A DNA stretch of 64,000 bases from Clarkia xantiana subsp. parviflora (lineage: Eukaryota > Streptophyta > Magnoliopsida > Myrtales > Onagraceae): the NCBI GenBank assembly GCA_036873135.1, contig JAPTYO010000004.1, positions 39,279,105 to 39,343,104 of the forward strand, in the 5' to 3' direction. Shown here piece by piece: positions 41,619 to 54,456 of the stretch. Under the pieces are notes generated by a model, which made no database searches, had not been told where the DNA came from, and was given only the letters and a program-made list of their open reading frames with translations. The stretch's first letter is position 1, and each line of letters opens with the position of its first letter. Position numbers and translations under genes: made by a program.

Positions 41619-43664
41619 TGCTAACACTTTGATAATCATACAAAAATTAGGTAGAGAATAACATTCTGAGAAAGAATTGCGTACATCAGATATCTATTAA
41701 GATTGAATCTGACAATCAACGATTCCTCAATCATCTAAACCAACCGACCACCAGTAAACCAATGGAAGATGGCTGTGAAAGAGTTCACATTATCGCCGTT
41801 TTCAATCCAATAGATCAATCTTTTAAAACGGTTTTAATCGCAAATTACCGGTATAGGAATTTTAAAACAACCGTACCCGATCTTTCCTTTCCCAAGGCCC
41901 TTTGTATTTTGGAAAATATTCCGATGAATTCACTCATGCATATATAATTCTACTAACCATGTAAATTATCAATCGTAAGTAACATTCATCAAACAAATCA
42001 CACTCATGCTTACGCGTCATGCGTCTAATAATCCGAGGAACTCATGCTTGCATATACAATTCTACTTCCATGTAAATTATCAAATGCAACTACATCCTCA
42101 ACATTCTAGCATACGTGTCAAACATGAAAATTCCACAACAATCATACATATTTGGCGACTGGTTTTCGGTTTTAAAATAATTTTAAACATTAGGGGTTGA
42201 TTTGCAATTCATGTTTATATTCAATTTCGCAACATTCTAGTCATGAATCCTAGGCATTTACAACCATCACAGCATGTCTATCCTAGTGCGCATTCCATAT
42301 ATTTAACCAGGGCTCCGCCCACAACATGCAATGTCCAGCTAGCTTGACTATGTCAAGACAACATTTCTAATCATGCATTAATATATAGTGAATAATAAAA
42401 AATTGCAATTCAGACCTCTAATTAATTTAGTCCGAAAAACATGTATCTCTGAGATACATTCCCATAATCGAAACAAGGCATAAAGGTTAGCAACCCTATG
42501 AGCACTGTGTAGTCCATTTAGAGGTTCAAAAAAACATTTGGATTTTAAAACTTGACCACCCTATTTTATTTAATTGACTTGAATTCAGTTTTGAAAATCA
42601 TTTCGGTTTGGTCTGGTTCGATCCGGTTCGGCCCGGTCCGGCAAAATCGGTTCGGTCTTAAATTTTAAAATCTGGTTCGGTCCGAATCGGTCCAATAAAC
42701 TAGGGTTTGGTTCGGTTCAACACACAAATCAGTTCGGTTAGATCCACTTAATTACCCCGGTTCGACCCGACCCGATTAGGTCGAACCGATTGAGAAAACC
42801 CGATTTGATTTAAATCCGTCCCGGTTTAATAAATTGGACTGGCCCAATAATTAATTTTTTTAAAAGGTTGGGCCGAAATGTTTACTTGTGGCTCAAGTAG
42901 GGTTTTAAAGTCCAAAAAATAATTAACTTACCACCAAGTAACATTAATTATATAAAATAATTTCCAATATTATATATATGTATATAATTTCGGACCATAT
43001 TAAAACATATATATATTTATTGCCAAGATTCTATCTATAAGATTAAATCTATCAACAATATATATTTATATATATGTGTAAAAATTCGGCTACTATAATA
43101 TATATATATTTATCGTCAATATCTTAAATAGGGTGACAAATATACTAACAATATATTTTCTCAATCTTTTAGGCAATAAAATCTATCAATAATATCTTTA
43201 ACCCTATTAAATATTTAGATATATTGATAGTGATATATATTTCTATATATTTATGTGAATCTATCTTAATGTTCTCAATTATAGATATATTGTTACCTTA
43301 ATTAAAAATTAAAATACGGTAAACAATATTATTTTGATAGTTGCCGAAATTTACTTGCTTGGAGACCAAGAAAAAAAATTACCTTCTAAATCACTAGGTT
43401 TCGGCCAAGACCATAGAATTGGGAATAAGTGGTCAAATTTCAAGATCAAATTTTAATAAGATCTACAATCCAATTTTTTATTTTGATAAATATTACACTT
43501 TTCTTGAAGATCATAACATCAAATTAACCTAGAATATCATGAAAATTTTGGTTTTACCTATAACCATAAAAATCGAAAATTTTGAAATTTTAATTTAAAA
43601 TTTTCGGTTATCAATTTAAATTGTCAAGAACACCAATTTATCAAAATCATGAACTCCTAACACA
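41619..43664 (-). other. Leader of copia D
   Basis: The same organisation as the leader of copia C, including the CGGTTCGGTCCG tract at 42595-42860 and AT-rich TATATA words. No gene is supported. Confidence 0.6.
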
Positions 43665-43677
43665 GGCTCTGATACCA
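43665..43677 (-). other. Primer binding site of copia D
   Basis: Minus strand TGGTATCAGAGCC, one base from the LTR. Confidence 0.88.
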
Positions 43678-43678
43678 C

Positions 43679-44268
43679 TGTTAGATTACAGGGAGTAATC
43701 ACTACAGATACTTAAACAAGGTACATGCTTGTAATTGGAATTACGTAGCGGAAGTTTCACACATACCTTTAAGATGATCTGTAGACCCAAGATCTTCTCA
43801 GGAGGGAGTTCACGATCCTCCGGTCGGGACCCGTAGAGGTTCTTGTTAGAGAAGCCCTACGTGGTGCATGCTCCACAGCAAAGCCTCTGATCGATTCTTG
43901 GCACGGGGACAGATCTCTGGAGAGTTTGATCGAAGGCAATTTGGAACACCCTTGGTGAGGGATATGGTTCGGCCGAACTAGGTGTTATGGGGGGAGGGTT
44001 TTCTCTCTAAAAGACTATAATGAGGGAATTATGATTAACCTAAAAATCCCCTAACACCTCTTATTTATAGGAGTAAAGTGGATAAAAGTCCACTTTACAC
44101 CACCTAGGGTTTCGGCCGGCCTATGTAATTGGGAAGGCCCAATTTTGGGCCCCCCTTGTCAATTGGGATTTGGGTCTAGACCAATTACCCTAATGTGACA
44201 TTTACCCAAGTTCATTAGGTAAACTATACATATTATGGGCTACCAGTTACGGCGCCCATTACAATATG
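43679..44268 (-). repeat. 5' LTR of copia D, main part
   Basis: TGTTAGATTACAGGG ... ACAATATG. The last six bases of the LTR (CTTACA) lie at 46234-46239 beyond the solo LTR. Rejoined length is 596 bp. The minus-strand TATA box CCTATAAATAAG lies near 44058-44070. Confidence 0.85.
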
Positions 44269-46228
44269 TGTCGGACCTAAAATCTGACCTAAAGCGAATT
44301 ACGTTTTGAAAACGTTGATTTTGAAAAGAGACGCCACTAGTTAATTAAGGCTAACTAGAATCCTAAATTACCTAAGTGAATAACTGATTAAACACCTAGA
44401 TATAAAATCGGTCTACGATTAGAAATTCGGATTCGGGGGTTCTATTACGAATTAAAAATGTAATTTTTAACTGCGCCCTTTCGGTACTCGGTTCACTTGA
44501 TTTGCCAATTTTATTTTTTTATTAACATAAAATTCTCTATTATCAATCAAATTGATGAGAATTAACGAAATATTAAATAAAAGGGAAAAAAAGTTGTATA
44601 TCTATATATAAATAAAATAGAAAGCTACCGTGTATCATATTTATACATATATAAAGTGTATAGTAAAGCAGATACCTCCTTTATCCATTATCCATTACGT
44701 AGCATCCTTTCCTGAAATTCAAAGTATATTAATATATTTTACACTATTATATAAAAACAAGTGTTTAACTGCTGCAGCACAGGACATTCTTTTGTTAGTC
44801 AAGTAAATCGACTTCAGATAACTGGCACGATTGATGCAAGAAGGAATTGGTGTTAAAAAATTGCAGCAACAGCAGGATGCGGAGCCGGGATGGTAGATAG
44901 GAAGTTGGAGTCGAAGCCGGAAGGGACAAGCAGACGAGGCGTGGTCCGGCGCTCGGAGCTTGGAGATGGGTTCGACGGTCGGAACTTGGAGCTGTAAGGA
45001 GACAAACAACCAGAGACGACGAGCTCGAGATATAGCGGATGAACAAATAACGAATGCTGTCTTCGGAGAGGAGAGAAGAGCAAGACGAGTGCCGCGGCAG
45101 AGCAGCAGATCCATGGGCAAGAGATCGTGTTGGCGGGACGCGGGTCGAGGACGAGCGGAGTTGCTGCTACGGGCGGCTCGATCGGAGGTTTCTCCGATGG
45201 ATGAACTACGAGGCGAGAAGGAGCGTCGGATGTGGATGAAGTCGGCCTCGGGACGGCGAATTCCTGGGCAACCGGTGCTGGAAGGAAGGAAGGACGGCTA
45301 GGGATTCTGTGTTGTAGCGTATATGAGAAAGCAGCGAACTTTCAGCAGGGGAGACCAGGTGAATTCCGGCGATTTTAGCAGGGAATACGTTGGCTAGCGG
45401 TGGTTGGCAACGCGGCGATGGAGGTGACCGAACGGAGTGGCTGGTGGCGAGCTGACGCGGGCGGGAGGGTCGCAGCGAACGGGAAGGATGGAGGAGCTCC
45501 GCCGGAAGAGAGAGATATTAGGGAGGTGAGAGAGAGGGAGGGTCGGGTCGTTGCAACCAGCGAACCTTGGCAGTTCGGGACGCGGTGATGAGGCGTGGTC
45601 GGCGCAGCAATGACGAGCAGCGGAACTGGTCAGGGCGGCGGCAGCAGCATCATCGGGACAGCATGGAGCTTCTCCCCGGCGGAAAAAGAATAAAAATAAA
45701 AAAGCAGGAGAGAGAACAGTACAAATTTCGAGAAAAAAAAACTTTATTGCATTTTGTTTTATTTTTTTTATTTATTATTTTTTTTCTCGAGAAAAATGAT
45801 ATATTACTTCTTTGTGGTGTTTTTCTGTGTGTCCCCTTACAATGTAAAACTAGACCCCTATTTATACTAAAAACCTAGCCTAATTACAGATAAAATTTAA
45901 ATAAAAATTGCTAACAGATAATTATTCTAGAGAATATTCCTAAGGATATATATCTTTACAGATAATTATTTTTTTTGAATAAAAAATAATATCTGGAGAT
46001 AAATATCTTACAGATAATTTTCTAAAAATAAAAAAAACTAATTATTATATTTATATTTTTAAATATTCCGAAAATATTAAATATATTCGAAATAATTTAA
46101 AATATATTTTATAATAATTTCCCTAATGTGCCCTTAAGCATTTTTGGAGACTCTGTGGCTTGACGCGTCCGGAATTTGACGTATCATGTGTAACGTCGTT
46201 ACGTCCGGGTCAAAATCGAGTGTTTACA
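44269..46228 (-). mobile_element. Solo LTR (1,960 bp) inside LTR D
   Basis: TGTCGGACCTAAAATC ... GAGTGTTTACA flanked by ATATG (44264-44268 and 46229-46233). No PBS, PPT or coding domain is inside, so this is a single LTR left by recombination between two LTRs. A minus-strand TATA box TATAAATAGGGG (about 45858-45870) sets its orientation. A GC-rich segment (44880-45660) lies downstream of it in LTR sense. The family is not assigned. Its minus-strand start resembles the fragment at 8180. Confidence 0.8.
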
Positions 46229-46239
46229 ATATGCTTACA

Positions 46240-48410
46240 TTATCCTGCTCTAGTTCAGTCAATACCTCATCAGTTTTAATCTCTCCAAGCGTTGGAAATT
46301 CGTCCTCAAGAAAAGTTACGTTTCTGGATTCATGTTCGACCACGCCACCATTTTCTTGAGCTGACACGAATACGTAACCCTTAGAGTTTTCTGAATACTT
46401 GATAAAGATACATTTTAGTCCTCTGGGTCCGAAATTGCCGAAACGGCTGTCAATAACGTATAGGCGGCGCAACCCCAAGGTCGCAATCTGGTGAGATTTA
46501 ATTCTCTTCCATGCCACAGCTCATATGGCGTTGTGTCTACCGCTTTAGTTGGGACAAGGTTTACTAAATGAGTGGCAGTCAATAACGCATCACTCCTATA
46601 GGAAATTGGTAATTGTGTCCGCGACATCATTGTTCTGACAATGTCTAGGAGTGTTCGATTACGACGTTCAGCCACACCATTCCGCTGTAGTGTGTTGGGG
46701 ATTGTCGTTTGATGGGCTATCCCTCTTTCTTTGCACAAATTATCAAACTCATTAGAGAGATATTCTCCACCTCTATCAGTGCGTAGGGTTTTCACCTTTC
46801 GCTCCTGTTGATTCTCTACGAGGTTTAGAAAGTTTCTAAAGCAATATATTACCTCGGATTTATGAGTAATCAAATGAGTAAACCCATAACGGGTAAAGTC
46901 GTCAATGAAAGTTACGAAGTATCGCATCCCATTCGTAGCGGTTACACTCATTGGTCCACAGATGTCGGAGTGAATCAACTGCAATGGATACTCAGCTCGT
47001 TGAGCTTCTCCAAATGGTTTGCGGGTGGACTTTCCAGCTAATCAACCATGGCAAGTGAGTTTAGTCACATTGCTAGTACCAGGCAAAAGCTCTCTCCGGG
47101 CTAATGAATGGACCCTATCTTAGCTTATATGTCCCAGCCTCGCATGCCATCCGGCTGCATCAGTCTCTGCTTCCTTGGAGTATAATGCATACATTCTATT
47201 CGTATCTATGCTACCATTCAAATCCATGATAAAGAGACCATAAGAGGAATAAGCATGCCCAAAGAAGACATCGCCTTTATTAATGCAAACAAATTTCTTC
47301 TCAAATGATAAAATGTAATTATTATTCACGGGAGCGGAAACAGAAACAACATTTCTACGGATTCTAGGAGCAAAAAGGACATTCTCAAGTAGCATGGTCC
47401 TGCCATTGTTCAAAGACAACTTGCAGTTCCCTACTCCTATGACTTCAACTTGTAATTTGTCGCCAATGTATATCCTCTTAGAATCCTTTGGCAATCGTCT
47501 AAACTTGGCGAGCAGTCCTTTGTCGTTGGCTATGTGGTCCGTCGCACCTGAGTCAAGAATCCAAGAAGGATTTGAGTCAGTTAACATGACAGTAGAGGAA
47601 ACTAGAGCTTCCAATACAAAACCAACGCCGCATACCTTTTTAGGATGCGATTTGCTGGACCATGTACCTTCGCCTATTCGGAGTGAACTGGAGTTCCCGC
47701 GGACTATCTCTGATTTTAGTCGGAGATTGCTTGATTTAGGCTTTGTCAACATTTTACCGTCGACAACATGTTGTTTCTTTACTTTGTTCATCCTTTTTCT
47801 CATTCCTTGCCCGGCTCGTTCCGGTACTGGTTTTAGTCGAGCCTTTTCCATCTCGATGAATTTCAGCACTGATGCAAGATCTAACACAGAAACACTGGCA
47901 GTCACTAAAGCCTTGGCTGTTCTGCAAGACTTCGGGAGGACCCCGATGATGGCTTGAATTTTATCCCATTCACCCACCTGACCTACTTCTTCCAGTGATT
48001 TTAACATGGCAAGGAGATCGTATACCTTTTCAAGTACACTCTTGTTGTAGCTCTTTAAGCTTTCTTCCATTGATGGTATAAGTGGGTGCAGAATTGCTAC
48101 CAAGCCGTTTCCATATCTCAGGAAGAGGGCATCCCAAATGTCCTTATTAATCGGAACATCCTTATACTCATCATGAAATTCCTGAGACATCTCAGTCAGC
48201 AATATCTCCTTTGCTTTCTTGTCATCGTGCTCACATTGAAAATGCGCAAATACTAGGTCTTTGGTTAGACCAGCATCTGGGCAGCTCATGGACTTCTGAA
48301 TGTGACCTATAAGGCAATTATCCTCCAACAGGCAACAGTGCACTGACGCGCTTGCTCCACGAGTCGTAGTTGTTCTCAATCAAAAGCTCATTAGCACAAG
48401 ATGATGTCAT
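46240..48410 (-). pseudogene. Copia G gag-protease-integrase
   Basis: The ATG at 48410 opens MTSSCANELLIENNYDSWSK. A frameshift near 48350 leads into the long frame to 47120: gag domain (about 48340-47830), protease WILDSGATDH (about 47555-47580), and the pre-integrase WHARLGHIS. A stop follows at the LGHIS point. The integrase core (46984-46415) shows HSDICGPM, FIDDFTRYG, LRTDRGGEYLS and NGVAERRNRTLLD, giving the DDE triad. A further frameshift near 46450 leads to the integrase C-terminal segment (CIFIKYSENSKGYVF). No zinc knuckle is seen between gag and protease, unlike copia C and D. Confidence 0.8.
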
Positions 48411-50521
48411 CTATGATGTATTTCGTTACTAAACACGTTGACAACTACGCATAATCAGGGAGACAGTAACATTTTGAGAAAGAATTGCATACATCAAATA
48501 TCTATTAAGATGGAATCCGACAAATAAGGATTCCTCATTCATCTAAACCAACCGACCACCAGTAAACCAATGGAAGATGACTTCCATACAATAGATCAAT
48601 CTTTTAAAACGGTTTTAATCGCAAATTACCGGAACGGGAGTTTTAAAACAAGCATACCCGATCTTGGCTATCCCAAGGCCTTTTTTATTTTGGAAAAATA
48701 TTCCGATGAATTCACTCATACATATATAATTCTACTATCCATGTAAATTATCATAAGCCAATAACATTCATCATATAAACCACACTCATTCTTACGCGTC
48801 ATCTAATGTTCCAAGGAACTCATGCTTGCATATATAATTCTACTTACAAGTAAATTATCAAATGCGGCTACATCCTCAACATTCTAGCATACGTGTCAAA
48901 CATGTATTATTCACATCCATCATACACATTTGGCGACTGGTTTTCGATTTTAAAATAATCATAAACATTAGGGGCTGATTTTCAATTCATGCTTATATTC
49001 AATCACGCAACATTCTAGACATGAATCCTAGGCATTTCCAACCATCACAACATGTCTATCCTAATGCGTATTCTATATATTTAACCAGGGCTCAGCACAC
49101 AATATGCAATATCCAGCTTGCTTGACTCAGTCAAGACAACATTTCTAATCATGCATAAATATATATCGAATAATAAATAATTACAATTCAGCCCACTAAT
49201 TTAACCAGTCCCAAAACATGTATCTCCGAGATCCATCCCCATAATCGAAATAAGGCATAAAGGTTAGCAAACCTTGAGCACTGTGTAGGCCTATTAAGTT
49301 TCAAAACATTTGGATTTTAAAACTTGACCTCTCTATTTTAATTGACTTGAATTCGGTTTTGAAAATACAGTTCGGTTCAGTCAATTTCAGTCTGATTTGG
49401 TCCAGTTCTGTTCGATCCAGAAAATCTGGTTCGGTCCGGTTCGATATAAACCGGTTTGGTTCGGTCCGATAATAAGAAAATCTGGTTCTGTTCGGTCCGG
49501 TTTTAATTTTAAATTCTGGTTCAGTCCGAACCGGTCCAAATAAAATAGGGTTTGGTTCGGTTCAACACACAAAACCAGTTTGGTTAGATCCACCTAGTTA
49601 CCCCGGTCTGACCCGACCCGTTTAGGTCGAACAGATTGAGAAAATCTGGTTCGGTTTTAATTTGTCCTGGTTTGACATATTGGACCGGCCCAATAATTAA
49701 AATATAAAAGGTTGGGCCGAAATGTTTACTTGTGGCCCAAGTAGGGTTTTAAAGTCCAAAAATATTTAACTTAGCCACCAAGTAACATTAATTATATAAA
49801 ATAATTTCCAATATTATATATATATATATCGGCCATATTAAAACATATATATATATATTTATTGCCAAGATTCTATCCATAAGATTAAATCAATCAACAA
49901 TATATATTATATATGTAAAAATCGGCACCTATCTATAAGTATATATATTATTTACTGCCAATATCTTTAAGAGGGAAACAAATATTAACAATATATTTTC
50001 TCAATCTTTTAGGTAACTAAAATCTATCAATAATATCTTTAACTTATTTAAATATTTAGATATATTGATAGTTATATATATATTTCTATATATTAATGTG
50101 AATCTATCCTAATGTTCCCAATTACAGATATATTGTTACCTAGATTTAAAAAAAATTAAAATATGGTAAACAATATTATTTTAAAAAAAATAGGCCGAAA
50201 TTCCTTACTTGGTGACCAAAAAATTAAAAATTTTACCTTGTAAATTACTAGGGTTTACGGCAAAAAATAAAAAATTGGGAGCAAGTGGTCAAATTTTAAG
50301 ATCAAATTGTAATAAGATCTACAATCCTATGTTTGATTTTGATAAATTTCATCTTTTTCTTGAAGATCATGAACATCAAATTATCTAAGAACATCATGAA
50401 AATTTCGGACCATCATAAACCCTAAAATTCGAAATTTAAAAATTCCTTTTTAAAAAATTTATGTCCAAAATTATAAATTTTCAAGAACACCAATTTATCA
50501 AAATCATGAACTCCTAACACA
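48411..50521 (-). other. Leader of copia G
   Basis: Aligns with the leader of copia D (for example GAGAAAGAATTGC, CATCTAAACCAACCGACCAC, the TTCGGTCCG tract at 49370-49690 and the TATATA blocks). It is non-coding. Confidence 0.65.
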
Positions 50522-50534
50522 GGCTCTGATACCA
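50522..50534 (-). other. Primer binding site of copia G
   Basis: Minus strand TGGTATCAGAGCC, one base from the LTR. Confidence 0.88.
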
Positions 50535-50535
50535 C

Positions 50536-51120
50536 TGTTAGATTACGATGAGTAATTACTACAGACATTAAATCGTAGTACATGCTAGTAATCGAAATTA
50601 CGCAGCGGAAGATTCGCACATACCTCAAACAATGTCAGTAGTCCCAAGATCCTTGCAGGAGGGAGTTCATGATCCTCCGGTCGGCACCCGTAGGGATTCT
50701 TGTGAAGGAATCCCTATGTGGTATATTCTCCACAGCAAAGTCTCTGATCGATTCTTGGCAAGGGACAGATCTCTAGAGTGTTTGCTAGAAAGCAAATTGG
50801 TACAACCTTGGTGAAGACTAGGTTCGGCTGATGTAGGTGTTTCTGGGGGGAAGGGTTTTCTCTCAAAACACCAATTTAATGGAATTTTGATTAACCCTAA
50901 TAAAACCCTAACTCCCCATATATATAGGAGGAGTGTCAACTCTACCCCCTCCTTAAATTAGGCCGGCAATGATGTGTAGGGAGGCCCAATTTTGGGCCTC
51001 TCATGTCAATTGGGATTTGGGTCTGGCCCAATGTCCTAATGTGACATATACTTAATTTACTTGGGTAACCTATACATATAATGGGCTACCATTTACGGCG
51101 CCCACCACTATATGCTTACA
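50536..51120 (-). repeat. 5' LTR of copia G (585 bp)
   Basis: TGTTAGATTACGATGAG ... ATATGCTTACA. It is closest by eye to LTR B (shared CCATATATATAGGAG), but the divergence is too large, and the flanks (GAACG here, TCTCT at B) do not match, so a single element is not shown. Confidence 0.85.
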
Positions 51121-52805
51121 GAACGTACATTCCATATGCATCATTAAAAAAAAAAAACTTTTAACCGAATTTTTTTATTTTCAATAATGCATCCAGTATG
51201 CATTAATTAAAAAAAAATTTAGATAAATCGTAAACTCTCTTAGTTTTAGGGCTTTTTAAAAAAAAAACATTTTACCATATTTTTTTAAGACGTGCATCTC
51301 ATATGCATTATTTTCGAAAAAAAAAACATTTCAGGTAAATTGTAATTTTTAGTTGTAGAACTTTTATTTTTAAGTTTTCATCTTGTATTTATTGTTGTGC
51401 ATCTCATATGCATCCTTTAAAAAAAAAATCACTTGATTTTATTAATTTTGAGCAACTAGGATGCATTGATTTTTTTTTTCTCATAAAACAAAAAACAAAA
51501 AAATCCAGGTAGCTTCTAAGTTTTCTCAACTGTACAACTTTCATCCCATGAACATCTCATAGACATTGTTTTAGGAAAAACTTTTTTTTTAGATAGATTG
51601 TAAATATTCTCTTAGTTGTTGAGCTTATAATTGCAAACATGCATTGCATTTGCATTTCTTTTTATAAAAAAAAATCATCTGGATTTTTCATTTCATACAT
51701 GTATTTTTTAATGTACTCTTCAGGTAAACTGTTGTAAATTGTAAATTTTTTTTAACAGTATAGTTTGAAATTTCGAGCATGCATGAGCATTTAAAAAAAA
51801 AAAATCTAAGTTTCATTCATTTTTATCCAAGGTGTATTGCACTTTTTCGGAAAGATCGTCTCGACCTTCGCATGAGCTAGCGTTTTAAAAAAGAAATTTG
51901 ATTATATTTTTTTGAGAAAAAAGTTTAACTGTGCAGTTGAGTATGACTATTCGAGTTTAAACAAAGGACGAGAAAACCTTTTTGAGAAAACTTTGTTTTG
52001 AGCATCTGTCCTGCGTTCGAGCCAAATAGTGCACTCAACGAACTCGGTAAACTCCATGTTGTGCAAAATACCTTAGATCATAAATTTTGATTCATTTTTA
52101 AAAAAGTAATCAAAATTATGAAATGAATGACAATAGAGTTTTCAAAAAAATCATGCATGATTTCTCATATTCTCTAGACTGATTTTTCATTCACTCTTTT
52201 TAGGTACCCTTGGTTATCATGTATATATAAGTTCTTCCGGCCAAATGGGGCAACAATAAAGAACATGCAGTCATCCAGTTGCACGGAGAAAAAATTGTGC
52301 ACTCGGGATATCCAACACTCAGATGCGATAAATTGTACTTGATTTTTCCTTGAGATTTGAGTGTCCTTACTCTTTTTGCAGGTCAGAAAACCACTTCAAC
52401 CAAGGCCGCAACCATGTGAGACATGAACGCTTCGAAGAATCTCCATGACAAATTTCACCTACCATGTGTGAAATTCATACGCTTTCCGAGTCAGACCATT
52501 CATCATGCATGCGACGAACCTAACCCGGTCAGTACTAACCGTGGGGCATCCCCACATGAGATTGAGAAATAGCCGGGGCACTTAAGAAACCAAGAGAATA
52601 AATCATTGCATATGTCATCCATTGGTCGTAGGGTCAATCCAGGACGTCGACACAACCGACATATTTTGACTCAATCAACTGAGTCCTTCTCTAGAAGATG
52701 TTTTCAATTAGAAATTTTCAATTTTCCACTAGGGGCATGTAAATAATTGTTGTTGATTAATTTTGGTTACTTTTCTTTTAAAAAAAAAAAAACTCACTTT
52801 TCTTT
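51121..52805. other. AT-rich spacer with poly-A/T tracts
   Basis: 51121-51950 is built from A/T runs and recurring CATCTCATATGCAT words. 52200-52440 has TATATATAAG followed by GAGTGTCC...CTTTTTGCAGGTC, which resembles the R-U5 end of Tat-like LTRs, but no LTR edge can be fixed. No gene is supported. Confidence 0.4.
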
Positions 52806-53480
52806 AGGGTCACAGCCGCCCTTTAGTCGGCTACAGAAAAATAAAGAGAGTGTTCATGCAAATCTTTTGAGAGCAGTGAAGAATAAAAGGGCCACAGTCG
52901 TCCCTAAAACGATTACAAAGAAAGGGCCACAGGCACCCTTCAAATGGCTACAGATAAAGAGCACTCCCGCAACATCAAAAGCGGGAAATAAGTGAAAGGG
53001 TCATAGCCACCCTCCAAACGGCTACAAATAAAAGAGTGACCCCGCGAACCCTGTGAGGGCGGGAGAATTAAAAAGGGCCACAGCCATCCTTAAAATGGCT
53101 ACACAAAAAGAGTGATCCCGCGAACCCGGTGAGGGCGGGAAAATAAAAGAAAGGGTCATAGTCGTCCCTCTAAACGGCTACAATCAAAAGAGTGCTCCTG
53201 GAACATCGATGGCGGGTATTAAGTGAAAGGGCCACAACAACCCTCAAAATGGTTACATACAAAGAGTGTTTCCCGTATCAGAGACGGAGAATAAAGAGCC
53301 ATAGCCACCCTCCAAATGGCTACAAATCAAAAGAGCTCCCGTAACATTGAAAACAGTGAGGAAAATGGTCGCAGCCACCCTCCAAACGGCAACAAATACT
53401 CCCGCATCAATGCAGGAAATAAAGTACGGGTCACAACCACCCAGCAATTGGCTACCACAAAAAGAGTGCTTCCGCTAGGT
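52806..53480. repeat. Minisatellite with paired AGCC/GGCT arms
   Basis: Ten to eleven diverged units of 35-85 bases, each starting GGGYCACAGCC, then CCCTCCAAACGGCTACA, and often CCCGC...GCGGG. The arms of each unit can pair; some units change both arms. Confidence 0.8.
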
Positions 53481-53561
53481 TGAAAACCCGAAAGGGCGGC
53501 CTAGGCAAAATCAGGAAATGAGGGGCATGGTTGCAAATTCAGAAATTGTAAGAATGGAAAA

Positions 53562-54327
53562 TGATGTATGTGTCCAATTCGGGTTCGTATTTATATTTCG
53601 GACCTCGTAAACACGTCAAAATTACATCTCGACTTGAAAAATGTCTCCCAAAGGGTCAAAACGGTCCGGAAGCGCGTTACGCGCGTCCGGATTGCATTTG
53701 CAACCGGACCTCCGGGTTGCAGCAACCCGGACGTCCGGGTTTCTTGCAATCCGGACCTCACCGAATTGCCCAAATTCGACGAGGTCCGGATTGCATTACG
53801 GGTATTGTGCGATTACCGTTACGTGTAGAGAAGTCGAGTTCGCACATGGCCAATATGGATGACGGTTACCGCTTGCTTTTGAACCGTCATCAAACCGCTT
53901 TAAAACCGGGTCCGGTCCCAAGGAAGCCTATAAATAGGAGGCCTTGGCCACCCATTTTCACACATCCTCTCATTTGCCCAACTTTGGTATTTTGAGCTCT
54001 GATTTCTCTCTAGAAATATTTTCTCTCTCTAGAATTACCCTTTTAGCCCTATAGCGCTAGCACCACCCCCCCCTCTCCGTGCTAGCACCGGTCCTTTGTG
54101 CAGGAATCGACGCCCAGACGTTCGGACTTGTGCACAGATCACCGCCTTTCGAGACTCAGACGTCCCCCTGAGACACAACCGCGCTTTGAGACACAGACCT
54201 TTCCGGGACTCAACTGAACACTCGTCAGTGGCACAAACCTCTTTCAGATGAAGGGTTACAGCCCGAAAACTCGCTCATCCATACGAACAGACGCGTCCCC
54301 ACGACCCAGTTCATCCAGGACGCAACA
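53562..54327 (+). repeat. 5' LTR of element E (766 bp)
   Basis: TGATGTATGTGTCC ... GGACGCAACA. U3 carries inverted words of CCGGACGTCCGGG type and GC-rich repeats (53680-53790). TATA box TATAAATA at 53929-53936. Compared with the 3' LTR it lacks a 24-base segment after CCCTATAG (about 54053), which holds the CTTCGGAGAGGG block. Confidence 0.9.
53929..53936 (+). promoter_or_regulatory. TATA box of element E 5' LTR
   Basis: TATAAATA followed by GGAGGCCTTGG; identical in the 3' LTR at 63716-63723. Confidence 0.65.
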
Positions 54328-54346
54328 TTGGAGCCGTCTACGTGAT
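54328..54346 (+). other. Primer binding site of element E
   Basis: TTGGAGCCGTCTACGTGAT after the LTR end CAACA. It is related to TTGGCGCCGTCTGTGGGAA of element 1 with several differences, including A for C in the GGCGCC core. Confidence 0.75.
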
Positions 54347-54376
54347 TCGAACAAGAAGCTACCGTACCGCAAAGTC

Positions 54377-54456
54377 ATGACGAGTGATCACAACGCTCTC
54401 ACTAAGGCCAATCCGTCAAAAACAGGAAGCGCTTTAGACGTCATAAAAGGTCCATA

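Larger units (their letters stand above)
40007..46239 (-). mobile_element. Copia D, 5' half (gag, leader, 5' LTR)
   Basis: Minus-oriented: spacer (40007-40745), gag (40746-41618), leader, primer site (43665-43677) and a 5' LTR split by a solo LTR. Its left edge is the LTR of copia C, so C probably inserted into D and the 3' half of D lies elsewhere or is lost. Confidence 0.75.
46240..51120 (-). mobile_element. Copia G, 5' half (gag-protease-integrase, leader, 5' LTR)
   Basis: Minus-oriented. From right to left: 5' LTR (50536-51120), primer site, 2.1-kb leader, gag-protease-integrase (48410-46240). It is cut at 46240 by the end of LTR D. RT, RNase H and the 3' LTR are not adjacent. Confidence 0.8.

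Noticed and set aside
44960..45301. Arginine-rich ORF in a GC-rich island, possible host gene
   Set aside because: It lies inside the solo LTR with target duplications on both sides. High GC keeps frames open on both strands and no motif is seen.
9099..51120. LTR B and LTR G as the two ends of one copia element
   Set aside because: They are the closest by eye, but the divergence is large and the five-base flanks (TCTCT and GAACG) do not match. B could equally be the 3' part of copia D.
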